NCBI RefSeq assembly: GCF_000006405.1
Contig: NW_003211781.1
Span: 141,215-191,098, forward strand
Direction: 5' to 3'
Source: Perkinsus marinus ATCC 50983
Lineage: Eukaryota > Perkinsozoa > Perkinsida > Perkinsidae
DNA length: 49,884 bases
The notes beneath the pieces were generated by a model, which was not told where the DNA came from, ran no database searches, and was given only the letters and a program-made list of their open reading frames with translations. Position 1 is the first letter of the stretch. Every line of letters starts with the position of its first letter. Both the position numbers and the translations under genes were made by a program. This document shows positions 10,515 through 21,770 of this stretch, in pieces.

Positions 10515-11303
10515 ATGGACAATCTCAAGGCACTGTTTCGAAGGGATACATACGCCCCGGCCTTCTCTAAACGATTTCGTTTCATATGGTTACTTTATTT
10601 GATAATATACGTCGTCATTGCAGCTGTACTCATCATAATGGTGCAGTTTGACTACATCTTCTTCACTTACTGCGCTGTAGCTGCTGTCATACCACCCTTT
10701 ATGATTATACGATATTGCTACAAGACCGAGCAGAGAGAGGAGGCGGCCTATGAGGCTATGATGCAAGCACATCTTGATGGCACTGATGAGGCTGGTATCA
10801 GACGCCGATGTCGTCAATGGCTTAGACGTAGTTGCTGTAAGATTGATGGTTCGGAACCTACGCTGACTGGCAGGGTCTGTCCCATATGTCTTGGTGACTT
10901 TACAACAGGGGATAAGGTATGGGTCCTGCCATGTACTCATGCTTATCATGTACAATGCCTTGATATAATGCTCAAAGAGAGTAGACCCGAAGATGGTAAG
11001 ATATTCAGATGTCCAATTTGTCGTGTGGAACTGGGTATTGCTGACCAACTTCATTCTACTCTTGCCGCAGCTAACCCTCCACCTCGTACACGTGGTAGCC
11101 GGCCCGTGGTCGTAACGGGCCAATTCGCCGACGACGACGGCACTCCGAGTAACCACTCCAACACAGCATATGGTCCGGAGGCTTATGTGAATGGAAACCC
11201 ATGTCGTATTGTAGATGATGGTCGTGGTGTCGATGGACGTGAGAGGAGTAAGACGAGTTGTGTAGCGGTCTTGGCGAGAGGGAGACTCGTCTCGGTACTG
11301 TGA
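10515..11303 (+). CDS. membrane RING-H2 E3 ubiquitin ligase (copy C)
   Basis: The third paralog of the cluster, about 262 aa from the ATG at 10515 (MDNLKALF). The open frame runs 29 residues further upstream, but that part is Cys-rich and unlike the other copies, so I chose the inner start. Two transmembrane helices (IWLLYLIIYVVIAAVLIIMV, then FFTYCAVAAVIPPFMII) match those of copies B and D, including the PP turn. The tryptophan motif is RQWLRRSCC. The RING-H2 core reads CPIC, then CTHAYHVQC, then CPIC, with all eight ligands. A longer tail of about 80 residues, rich in Arg and Gly and without a known domain, distinguishes it. It is likely a membrane E3 ligase; substrates are unknown. Confidence 0.8.
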   Translation: MDNLKALFRRDTYAPAFSKRFRFIWLLYLIIYVVIAAVLIIMVQFDYIFFTYCAVAAVIPPFMIIRYCYKTEQREEAAYEAMMQAHLDGTDEAGIRRRCRQWLRRSCCKIDGSEPTLTGRVCPICLGDFTTGDKVWVLPCTHAYHVQCLDIMLKESRPEDGKIFRCPICRVELGIADQLHSTLAAANPPPRTRGSRPVVVTGQFADDDGTPSNHSNTAYGPEAYVNGNPCRIVDDGRGVDGRERSKTSCVAVLARGRLVSVL

Positions 11304-12056
11304 TGATGGCATCAACTATCACCATTAGCTGGGCATAGTATTTGGTGTATCTATTCTTTAGTCGATTCCCACTGAACTTCTATGGCTAATTCTATTTTAT
11401 TCATTATATTGCTTGTTATTACTGGACTGCTTTTGCTGCTACTTAGTGTTTTCTGTCCCACCATCCCTCTATCTGGTATCATCACCAGTAAATATTTCTG
11501 CAGGATTATGCTGATTCAGCATAGCCCATGTCTACGATGAGTGAGTAGTACATCAGTACAGTCATTTCCTTCATCATCAACCTTCATTTCATCATCATCA
11601 ATACCCTTCTTCTCTTGAGGTTGATGTCCATTCCTCGCAGACGTGAAGAATCTCCAAAGTGACGGTTGCCCTGATGCCGAGTCGATGGTGATAAACTAAT
11701 TTATATGAGCCCATGCCCCCCTTCTCATTGAGCCTCGGTGCCGCTAGCAGTTCCTCCAGCTTTGCTTAGACTGTTGTTCTCAACATCCATCTCGTAGTAT
11801 CATCTCGAGACTTTGCCTCTGCTTCATTCCAGTGCTTTAGTTGTTGTAGTTGTTGTTGTTCTACCTCTCTCTCTCCGCAATAACACATTGACGATAATCG
11901 GAGAATACAAGGCTCCCCTTGGTTGAGCCGCTTTATAGTAACTTCGCGTAATGGTTAGTGATAACCACCCCTTTGGTCATCACTACTGTGTTCCCTTGTT
12001 ATTGCGTTCTCAACAGTGACACTCAATTCTGAAAGTTCCATACTTCTCCATTGATT
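11304..12056 (+). other. spacer between RING genes C and D
   Basis: About 750 bp with no supported exon. Short T-rich stretches near 11400-11440 and 11840-11870 are the only visible bias. It probably holds the promoter of copy D. Confidence 0.5.
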
Positions 12057-12662
12057 ATGTCCCTACGGCTCTCCAGAATCCATCCAGCCTTCCAACGCCG
12101 ATATCTGGGACTATGGTTGGGTTGGCTTGTAGCTTGTCCTTGCGCCGCTGTCGGCATCCTTATGTCGGTATCTGGGCAAGGGTATCTAATCTTAGTTTAT
12201 ATCATCATATGTGGTGTTGTGCCTCCACTATTGATTATGCAGTATGCTCACAATGTTGCGAAGAGAGAAGAGCGCCAACGGTTAGAGGTGTTGAATCAGA
12301 GGACTTCTCCACCTAAGGTTGACCGCAACGAGATCGCTGCTCTGCATCGTGAATGGGATGAGTGGTTGAAGGAAGACTGTGAAGATCTCCATGGTTCAGA
12401 CCTTACTGGTGATGAGGAGCCTTGTGCAATATGCCTTATTGATTATACAATTGATGATGAGATCGTTAAGCTACCATGTGGGCATGAATACCACACTGAT
12501 TGTATTCGGTTACTGTTCGATTCATTCCCTCGAAACGGCACGTTGTATCACCGATGCCCCCTATGTCGTGTCGAAATAGGTAGACGGCTCAAGCAGACAT
12601 CTCACAGCAGCTCACATCATGATACAGTGAATGATGCATCATCACCATCAATGTCGGCATGA
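12057..12662 (+). CDS. membrane RING-H2 E3 ubiquitin ligase (copy D)
   Basis: The fourth tandem paralog, 201 aa from the ATG at 12057. Two transmembrane helices (LGLWLGWLVACPCAAVGIL and YLILVYIIICGVVPPLLI) carry the family's VVPP turn. The linker holds the conserved DEWLKEDCE motif, followed by an acidic patch. The RING-H2 domain reads CAIC, CGHEYHTDC and CPLC, complete in C3H2C3. The tail is Ser/His-rich. Copies B, C and D look most alike in the helices and linker, so A is likely the oldest or fastest-changing copy. Role as for the others: ubiquitin ligase at a membrane. Confidence 0.85.
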   Translation: MSLRLSRIHPAFQRRYLGLWLGWLVACPCAAVGILMSVSGQGYLILVYIIICGVVPPLLIMQYAHNVAKREERQRLEVLNQRTSPPKVDRNEIAALHREWDEWLKEDCEDLHGSDLTGDEEPCAICLIDYTIDDEIVKLPCGHEYHTDCIRLLFDSFPRNGTLYHRCPLCRVEIGRRLKQTSHSSSHHDTVNDASSPSMSA

Positions 12663-14130
12663 CATTGTTAAATCGAATATATTTTTGGCTTAATTCCGCA
12701 GTCCCAAGAAGTAGTGCTTGTAGTGTCTGCAGGAAGAGCTTTCTCACACTCTATTCAAAATATTCCCTGAAGCACGTGTTTTTGTCCAGCCTGTCACTTA
12801 TCGTTGTTCAATATTCGGTGGATGTCATTTAGCGTGCTTCCGGAATCCTGTTTGATATTTGCATCAATCTCCTGTGCAAATGTACAACCTTGTGTATTCA
12901 TACTAAAATAGAGCAACAAGCATTGAGTATCAAACTCATATTTTTTCAATTGTTCTATGCTTAGAAGTCTACGGACTCACCATTGCATTTTACTAGCTAG
13001 CTTGAGGATTATCTCTTCCTTAGTCATCGTATGATGTGGTATGACCGTTCGGTTGTATTAATGTTCCAAGTGTGTGTTTCTGTCTCTCCTGAGAAATTCA
13101 CTTGGGGATATATCGATAAAAGATTCCGAGAAGTCGTTTTGTTTGTTCCCTATAGTCAATAATACCACTCTGGATTCAGCAAGTTTTCGCGGCACATTGT
13201 ATGATATCGACACTGTCAATGTCACAATTTCAAAGAGTTGATGTATGATGTCGAAGCGTTGCTATTAACGAGCATGCCCGGCGCGGCCTTATCAGAGTAA
13301 CGATCATACATTGCTCAACATCATTGCTAGCACATGCTCAGGTGAGCTCTCCAGTTCCACACTAGGAACATCACCCTACTGCTATAGCCTTCTCTGAGTG
13401 TTGTAGGCGACGAAGACTAATAAATGTCTTGTCATACTCACTGATGATGGGTTAAAAGCTCTCAAGTTATGTTTCAGATCGTGTAAGGTATGTGCCTCTG
13501 AATAATTTCAATCACTTCCGAGCTCACTTGTCAACATATAAACCCTGATTCATCAAACCGGTACGTGACGATGCAGACTGTGGAGGCTAGCGTCCGGCCT
13601 ACGCTGTAGCGCCCATGCAGCAAGCTATGCGACATGCCAGCCACCTCGTCGTAGCTTTATCTTCAATGGCTTCGATATGGACTTTGTAGGAAATTCGCGC
13701 TACTTGTACCTTCCTTTGGAACGATGTTCCAGTGCTATTGACTAAAGGCTTCTCTACTTTTGTGTATCGAGATGGTAGGTCCATACAGCGCGTAGTACAC
13801 GTGACCCCGCTGTAAACTGGGATTATGCAAAGTCACAGCCCACGATGACTCATCGACTGTTAAACACATGCCTATCACATCCTAACAAAGCATTCTAAGG
13901 CAAGCTCGAAGCACTCAGGAAAAACAGATAGACGTACAAGAATAACACTGAAATTGATTACAACACAACTATTTGAGGCACATGCGAAAAAGTAAGCGTT
14001 GACAGGTTGGCAGTATATGGCCAGGTAGAAACCAATAGTACACCAGATAGTACTATTAAGTAATTGTTGAACTAGGAAATTTAGGAGGTACTGCGATATA
14101 GGGATGATGAGAAACGTTTAAGGAAAGGAG
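12663..14130. other. gene-poor spacer
   Basis: About 1.5 kb between the RING cluster and the 3' end of a minus-strand AP2 gene. A minus-strand open frame at 13599-13784 lacks a plausible start and splice partners. I see no RNA gene or clear repeat. Confidence 0.5.
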
Positions 14131-15784
14131 TTAAAGAGTAACCAACATTTCTTCTTCCAAAGCCGGTAGGTTAGGAAGGACTGCTGATTCTGCAACACCA
14201 CCATGCGGATTTGGTTTAAGGAACTCACGCACGAAAGCTCTCATCTCTTCAACACTTGTTACATACTCCTTGGCTTGGACCATAGCCTCACGATCTCGTG
14301 ACGCATCCTCTATAGTTTTCCTCAACGGGCCATAAACTCTTTTCTTATTTACATATACAGTACTTACATAACCATAAGGATTCCTCCAAACACCAGGGGG
14401 TGCGCCATAGCTCTTTCTTCGACCATAGCAACTCATATTTGTATTAGCATTACTGCTACTAAGGTCATTCAATCGACCTCCGACTTGTGACCGAGGAATA
14501 CCCGTGGCTGATCAAAGACATAATCATCACATGGATTATCCTACTACTATGATTACTACCTCCTGGGAAGGTAAATGTCGGCATCGGGGAAGCTAGCGTA
14601 GGCTGCTGTTGTTGCATTTGGTCGTGCCCTTGCTGACGACTGATCGGCATACTGCCGTATTGTGGTGCTTGAGGATTACTGATGGAGGTAGTAGCCATGG
14701 TTGGATAAACATTCGATGACAATGTTGATGTTGATGATGCAACAGCATTAGTAGTAGTAGAGGGAGAAGTAGCACCCGTTGCGAAGGTGGACGCAGAGAT
14801 ATTATCGCACGGGCTCAAGCTTGGGGTAGATACATTGTTGTTTGACGTGCTCGTAGCAGCAGTAGTAGTAGTAGCGGAAGAAGCCGCACTTACACGCGAA
14901 AGCAACGCATTATATGCAGCACTCGCAGCTCCTGAAAATACACACTTACTATGCTGCCCACCTCGGCGCTGCTCACTTACCTGGGTTGCCTCCTCGTTGA
15001 CTGTTAAGCAGTTCCAAAAGGCCTAAACACGCGTTAGTCAAGACAGCATTCTCCGCTTCAAGTTTCTCGGATTTAGTCCGAGTAGGGCCACCAACAGGCG
15101 GCAGCATAGCTCCTCCTGCTGCTGCTGCTGCCTTTGGAGTTGTGGTGGACGTTGATAACGGAGATGCAGGTAGTGGTGCTGCCGGTAAAGGGCTCAGACT
15201 ATTGCTAACATTACTGCTTGCACTTGTACTGTATCCACTATCATCACTCAATGATGAGCACTCCAAACCAGTGGATGTCGTTGATGCAATTGTTGCTGGG
15301 CTCGCTGAAATAGCAACACTAATCCGAAAATGAGCACTTGCTAAGGAAACCGTGCATGGCTTTTACTCGGAAATAACTGTGTATAAGCGTGACAATTACA
15401 TTTCAAGCCTGTACTAGTAGCGTGAGAGCTAAAGACGCTATGATGAGCCACATCATAAACTACAGTCGGAATAATAATGAGCGAGATGGCCCCCCCAACC
15501 AACTTACGTGGAGTGAACTTCGGGCTGTCACAAGCTGACCGAAGCAGATCGTTGTCATCATCGAAATTGAGTGTGAGTGATGGTTGTGCTGTCGCAGTAA
15601 GCGAGGTAGTTGCAGTTGCAGTAGTAGTAGTAGTAGCAGAAGACTGTTGATAGTTTTGAGGAGCCGAAGTAGTAGAAGAAGAGGCAGGCAGAATACCAAA
15701 TCCCTGTTGGAGCTGGAAGTGTTGCTGTCCTTCTTCGTGCTGCTGCTGCTGCTGTTGTTGATGATGATCGTTGGTTGAGAACAT
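14131..15784 (-). CDS. AP2/ERF-like domain transcription factor (copy A)
   Basis: A predicted nuclear DNA-binding protein of 441 aa. Exons 15784-15508, 15304-14981, 14931-14560 and 14483-14131 join in phase 1 each time. The introns are 203, 49 and 76 nt, and the total of 1326 nt is a multiple of three. The start is the ATG at 15784. The N-terminus has a Gln run and long Ser/Thr-rich, Ala-rich disordered tracts. A short helix (KLEAENAVLTNACLGLLELL) resembles a dimerisation motif, and another (AAYNALLSRV) recurs in copies B and C. The DNA-binding exon is last: GVWRNPYGYVSTVYV, then KRVYGPLRKTIEDASRDREAM, with the three-strand-plus-helix pattern of AP2 domains and a following SVEEMRAFVREFLKPN extension shared by all three copies. 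AP2 proteins are the main specific regulators in apicomplexans. Assignment rests on motif pattern; the targets are unknown. Confidence 0.75.
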
Positions 15785-16261
15785 TAGCAAGAAGTAACTT
15801 CGTCAGTCATGGGTAACGTGACACATTCGATAATAATAAAGTCGCGCTAGTAACCACAAAGCATGGTAGACTGATCTATAGTGAAGTTCAACTTAACTAT
15901 CATGCTTCATAATACCATCACAATTCAGTTTATGAAGTATCATATCGGTGATGGACAGATGCATTAATACATTCCTCAACGACGATACCAGGAGGACACT
16001 ATCCTCTGTCCCGACACTTGTGTAGACGACGACGATTGCACTCATCGCTCGCCTTTGTAATCGATAAGCATGATTCGGCGTGCACACATTTACGCCCTGA
16101 TTCTAATCAAGTACTCGCCATGTATCTTGGAGTTAGTAAGAGAAGTAGAAGCGACTTATCGCATGACGATGGACTCTGCTCCAACGAAGTCGTTGTAATA
16201 TGGTTGTATTCCGTTGGGATTCCATTATTGGTGCCTTCATCAGAGGCACTCTAGTCTGACG
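15785..16261. other. intergenic region between divergent AP2 genes
   Basis: About 480 bp between AP2 copy A (-) and copy B (+), so it probably carries both promoters. Extra 5' exons for copy B cannot be ruled out; nothing else is evident. Confidence 0.5.
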
Positions 16262-17409
16262 ATGCAGGGCGGCATTGAACCTCCCCTTCTGCTACATGTT
16301 AACCCCGCGTTATTGCGTAGCACTAGGATGGCAAACGAATCAAAAATAGCGTCAGGTGAGCAGCATGGCTTTACCCCTTCTTGTGTTTATGAGGTTGTTT
16401 ACAGGGTTCAATGCTGCTAGAGGCTTCTGGCAATCACCAAATAAGTACTTTGGCTCGGCAGAGGACTCAAGGTTGCCGAATGCAGGCGCTAATGCGAGAG
16501 CTTCCACGGCTCGAGCTGAGCTCAATGCAATACTAACTGAGGCATGCTTTAGTAGGCTATTAGGTGTTGTTAATAATTTTGATTCTCGATATTAGAACAT
16601 GTGTATACACTAGTGCCGTATCGTGTCGGTGGACCCATCCCCCTTTTACAGGTATGCAACATCCACCTGCAGCTTTGTCTGTTGGACAGCATATACGTGG
16701 TGGGAACGGTGGCTGTATACTGCCATCAATGGATAATAATCCCTCATGCTATGCATCAGGCAAAGCACACACAAGTAACAGCGTTTTCCCTGGTGCTGGT
16801 GATGAGAGCTTCTCATCACTGAGTCGGCCCTCTAGCAATACTTCCAGCAACCCCATAGGTGAGATATTCAGCTGTGTAGGGTACCTATAACCGTATTTGT
16901 CGCCTCAAGGTCTTTCTTTTACTGCTGACCAACGAAGAAATGATCCTGTATATATTGCTGGTTCCGCACTGGGAGGTTCCACGCTTCACGTGGAACGGAA
17001 TAGTCGCGGAGCTAGAAGGAAGGATTATGATGCTCCTACTGGAGTATGGAGGAACCCTTATGGTTTCGTAAGTACTATTTATGTTGAGAAACGTCGTGTC
17101 TATGGTCCCTTGAGGAAGACTGTTGAAGCTGCTTCCCGTGATAGGGAGGCCTTACTCAACGTTAAATATAGTATTACCTCTGTTGAAGACATGAAGGCCT
17201 TCGTGAGAGACATGCTTAAACCCAACATGCACGGTGGCGTTACTTTATACCCCGGTGGTGTTGACACCAATTTGCCTCGTAATAATGCTTGCCTACGAAG
17301 AAACAGAGGGAGAAAGTCTATGTCCGAGAAAGCTCCTATTTTGTCACGAAACCAGTGTATGTCGTCTCATCAGTCGTATAACGCCAATGACGAGCTTATA
17401 AACATTTAG
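16262..17409 (+). CDS. AP2/ERF-like domain transcription factor (copy B)
   Basis: Predicted product of about 319 aa. Exons 16262-16355, 16405-16563, 16652-16858 and 16910-17409 join in phase 1; the introns are 49, 88 and 51 nt. The start at 16262 (MQGGIEPP) begins a short motif, PLLLHVNPALL, that is also seen at the start of copy C (PLVLQINPSLC), which supports both first exons. The second exon has the recurrent helix ELNAILTEACFSRLL. The DNA-binding exon reads GVWRNPYGFVSTIYVEKRR and continues with the same helix and SVEDMKAFVRDML extension as copy A. The tail is basic. The DNA of this domain is about 97% identical to that of copy C at 23345-23577, while the other exons have diverged. It is likely a sequence-specific transcription regulator. 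Confidence 0.75.
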
Positions 17410-18604
17410 ATGGAGGTACCGATGTACACAGTAACTTTTTTCGTCGTTGTTCGCACTGACCATTGCTGCATAATCATTCTTACTCTATTTTTTGCCGTAT
17501 TTACACGGTAAGTCGGCAAGACAATTGAAAGGGGTTTCAAATCTCATGATCTCACTCTATGTCAAGGCATGCCACATCTCTACTATTGTTGTACGTGCTT
17601 GTGCACTGATCATACAACGTTGTCATGTAGGGATGCTATTGCTTCATTCGACAACGGCTGTATTTATCGGCTCTCTCACTGAGGCTCCTCTGTGTTCTCG
17701 GCATCATGAATCGGTGTAGTGGTTTGCCATCTACTACCATACATAGTGTAACCTGAGCTGACTGTGTTCTTTATGTAGGGGTACTATAACAGTTCATTAC
17801 CTCTACCAAAGTCACTTCACTAGTACTCTCAAAACATCCCATATCCAGGTAATAGTATTACCTGTAGGCATGGTGCCGGAGGGTACCGTTCGCAATATTC
17901 TAACGCTTCACAAGAAATAGTTGAGTTACTCGAGGTGGGCGAAGTGAGATTATTTGATTGATAGTGTGCATCCCAATATAGTCAACTGCTGAAACATATT
18001 CCGAGCCTATCAACTCGAGGATACGAAATTCCCACGAGGCAGAACTTGGGAGTGTAGACCGTAAGTGGCTCTGTTCTGACCTACAACATCCTCATCAGTG
18101 TCAACGATCAGTTGTAGGCCACTACGGCAGCCGTAGTACGGTTAGTAGGACACGAGAAGTGTCCGACTCCATACCCTTCCCGGATCGAGTCAGCAGCCTC
18201 TAATATCCTACCTCCACATCCAGGAAACACATGGCTGGATTGAGCTCGTTTCCACCATTATAACAGCAACACGGCTACACGGCTGTACTTATATAGCTAA
18301 CACTTCGCTATCATTGAACTACCACACATCTCAAATCGTCCTTGGCGCACACAAGTGTCTGTTATGCGCATGGGCTTTGCGTGATAGTTTCGTTCACCCC
18401 GATTCTCTTGCGTAGGTTTGCTACCAGGATATGTCGTAGCTCATCTTCCTCGACGACGTTGAAAGAACTGGGATATAGTGTCATCGGGTTTGCTGCAAGG
18501 CTCGAGGTGCACTGACCGTTTCGGTGCTCGCGCGGTTCAAGATTCAGATAGATCGTATCTCATAAGAGGCACACACGGTTTGAGGCAAATCTACATCACT
18601 AGCA

Positions 18605-19555
18605 GAACCCGTCGCTTCGCTCCGGGGTTCTCTAGCTCGCTGACGCTCGGGGGTGTAAGCGATATGTTAAGATACACCAGTTAAATTATGTCCTTGTTGC
18701 ACTGAATCGAGAACGTAGACCTATGCGTCCTTGGAAGTCTCAGGTTGAGATGAAAAGATCAATGTTATACGGAGCGTGACACTTTTTCAAGTAAGTCACG
18801 AGATTTTCGATTTCTTTTCCAACAAGGACAATTCCCTCTGAAATTGGAGCACTCGATACCCAGTCACATAGCGGATACCATATTAAGAGGAATAGGTGAC
18901 ACTCGTAACCGTAACGGTTAAACCATTCCATAGATATTCAGACAAGCGCCCATTCTGACCGCTCTCAACCGTGCCAGTTTCTTACGCAACAATCACCGTA
19001 CTATGCCACGCTCCTTATTCATTCTCAAGCTAACACTTTCGGAGTAACTTGAGAACACGATTCTGCTAGCGGATCGTATGATAGCAAGGACACAACATAG
19101 AGTCGCTCAGAGCCGCCCGCTCTGGAGCACAATCTAATCATTAGATGTTACTAACATCATGTTAGTGTGGATGATATGAGATAGTAGCTAGCACATGGTG
19201 ATTCACATGCGACTGTATGCTATACTGAGCTCTGTCCAGTCATATGAACACACGATACAACAGAGTCGTCGAAAACTCAGCTTGATAGTACACTGCATTG
19301 AATAGATTGAAGCGAGTCGGGCAAACGATGATGGACTTAAGTACTTAATCGGGTAGTAGCAAGTCGAACTCCGGATACGAACTTCATAAACCTGATGGGT
19401 CTCCATGAATTGCAGATCAAGATGGCGAATCATTCCCTCATGCAGGCTTTACTGTATATCCATGTTGAGTTTAGTCTTTAAACTCATCTGACTTAGAGTC
19501 TCCAAGTTAGAGAACCCGTCGCTTCGCTCCAGAACTCTCAAGCTCGTTTTTGCTC
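18605..19555 (+). repeat. dispersed ~50-bp repeat, two diverged copies
   Basis: About 18605-18655 and 19507-19555 share GAACCCGTCGCTTCGCTCC, then a diverged TCTCTAGCTCG / TCTCAAGCTCG block. Copies are about 900 bp apart in direct orientation. Only these two segments, not the sequence between them, are the repeat. Confidence 0.6.
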
Positions 19556-19584
19556 AGAGTAGAAGCAGACAGTGAGTGGAACCC

Positions 19585-20291
19585 TAAGGCCTATTTCACA
19601 AGAAACGCTCCTTAAGGTGCACCTTTAATTTAGGAGCAAGGGACAAGGAGACTTACACCTTACGCGAGGTGCTTTCACTATAGTTGCACCTCGTGCTCCG
19701 TACTGAGGTCCGCGAGGTGCATCTTCAGCTTAAGAGTATAGAGCATACCGGCGCGTACGAAAAAGTCGACGCAGTGCTCCGATGAAGCTCAAAAATAAGG
19801 TTATGGTCATTGAGTACAGCAAACTCAAAAACACTACCATCAACTCGCTCGAGAACAATCGGTCATCACCGTAAAACTCTAAAGCGCCAAGTCGAATATG
19901 CAATTGCAAGTCTAATTGCTTGGTTCAGGGACAGAACATCCGCGTACGAGTGTCTCGCCGCGAGACGCGTGGTCTGGCGGGAAAGAGCGGAGCGAACAAC
20001 CGAGAATGGTAAGGCCGGTGCGATAAAGTGCCATAATGTACCACCGGAGCAATTTCACGGCACCAAGGACGGGGCTTGAAATATCTCTTATGAAATAGCC
20101 TTACGTGGGGAGACTCTCCCTGCTCCTTGTAGGGTAAGGACTCCCTACTAAGGAGCCTTACGGTGAGGAGCCTAGTGACACCTTACCTCACTCCTACCCC
20201 GCAAATCGTAAGAATGTAAAAGTGCCTTGCAACGAAACCGTAAGGTACCTCACAATTGTTGCTCCTTATGAGGGCTTGTGAAATAGCCTCC
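19585..20291. mobile_element. candidate MITE-like element with short inverted repeats
   Basis: The left motif GGCCTATTTCACAAG (about 19588) is matched in inverse by CTTATGAAATAGCCT (20087) and CTTGTGAAATAGCCT (20275). CCTAA flanks both the outer left and outer right motifs, which could be a target-site duplication, but the edges are uncertain. The interior has no coding frame and carries scattered inverted words (AAGGAGC, GGTGCACC, CCTTACG), so it could fold extensively. It may be one element ending at 20291 or two nested ones. It could also be chance structure in repetitive DNA. Confidence 0.4.
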
Positions 20292-20411
20292 TAACGATGC
20301 GGGAAAATTATAGCGTTGTGTGTGTTCTCCTGAAGATCGGGAGTTAGGATCTGATGCGAGAGATATAGTGGCAGCAAGTAGTCTATTACAAAGAATTTCG
20401 TAAAACGATAA

Positions 20412-20443
20412 TGTCTCGGCTACCTTAGCAGGTAGCCGAGACA
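20412..20443. other. perfect 13-bp hairpin
   Basis: TGTCTCGGCTACC at 20412-20424 pairs perfectly with GGTAGCCGAGACA at 20431-20443 around a 6-nt loop (TTAGCA). It stands alone in gene-free DNA with no T-tract after it. It could be a structured transcript element, a protein-binding palindrome or a remnant of a repeat end. Confidence 0.9.
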
Positions 20444-21097
20444 CAGATATGGACTGCGACTTCACGAGAGAGTACCGAATCACATGATGAACATTTCACA
20501 ATCATACGACCAAGAGAGTGAGGTTAAATATCTTCATTGAGATAGAAAAATCGTCAATCGCAAAAACGGTTGCAAGTGAACAGTATCGGCTTCGGGGTGA
20601 AACAGACGTATTATTCGAATCGAGTAATTCGATGGATTTTACTACCCTCTCTTCTATTACCAATTGGTCTTGTGTTGTCAAGTGTTGACTGCCACTTGTA
20701 ACCCACGCATATGGGAGGTTTGATTATATCGATTCCGCGAATGACACACTCGGAATGAGGATTGTTGGGTGACAGTGTGGGTTGTATCATCCAAATCAGA
20801 TGCATCACTATGTAGCAAATGATCATAAATTACTCCGGCTGTGTCACGATTAGCGGCAATGTCTCGAGAGTGAAGAGTAGTTTTTGCGGATACCTAAGAA
20901 TGGTGCATGACTGGAAGCGGCACATGATCGACATCAGTAAGAGTCGGTGATAAGAATGAGTGAACCCTCACAAACGGATCGGCTGATGATCTGGAGGTAC
21001 AACAGAGTCGTTGGACGTTCGTCACCACGTCGTTAGTATCGAATGGTAGGGTGATGATGCAGTTGGTGATGCCATGAAAGGAGCGTTATTATGTAGA

Positions 21098-21770
21098 AAA
21101 GAGTGGCATGTGTAGATGCAAGTACCTCAACAGTATCACGATCAGTAATTAACTCTTGAGGGTGAAAATTGAACACTACGTCATGAATACCGACGGATGA
21201 AAGTAGATTGTAGGATAACCAAGTCGTTCGTAATGCCTACAATACAGGTGTTATTGAGTAAAGAAGGATAACATATGTAAATGTAAGTGCTTCAGCAGTA
21301 AAACGACGAAGCATGAAGTATTGCAGGCGCGAAGTACTCCGTATGGAAACCTCAGTGAATTGCATGGTTAGAAGCGGTCAAAGCTTGACATGTATAAACC
21401 CTACCAACACATCTGTTGGCAGTGGGAGAGAGGCGGTGGAGTTTTGAGAGAGAGAGAGTGATGTGACATAAAATATAGAAATTATACTTCACATCACAGA
21501 CTGTGGACAGTGAATGTCGTGAATTTTTGGCACAGTGTACATCGGCGCATGTTCAATGTGGTAGAAATCTCCATGAAAACTGAACGTGCTAGTGAGAAAA
21601 AAGCGTATGACACAAAGCTATCGTATGGTAAAAGATTAATAAGTGTTTAGTAGGTATTAAGGGTGTAAAGCTGATCAGATAGAGAAAAGGCATTATTTTT
21701 GCTGTGAATAATTTCCTGTAACGTTTTGACACAATGTACATCGGCGCATATCTATTAGGGTCGATCTTAC
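21098..21770 (+). repeat. diverged tandem repeats in the AP2 spacer
   Basis: The stretch near 21098 (GCATGTGTAGATGCAAGTACC) recurs in altered form near 21270, about 165 bp on. The motif GTACATCGGCGCAT occurs near 21537 and near 21734, about 197 bp apart, within similar flanks. The copies are old and have no coding capacity. Confidence 0.45.

Noticed and set aside
12057-12662. CRISPR array or bacterial operon reading of the tandem RING genes
   Set aside because: No spacer-repeat pattern and no ribosome-binding sites; genes are separated by 0.5-0.8 kb and neighbours have spliceosomal introns.
18530-18560. tRNA-like GGTTCAAGATTC word
   Set aside because: No matching acceptor stem or anticodon arm could be placed around it.
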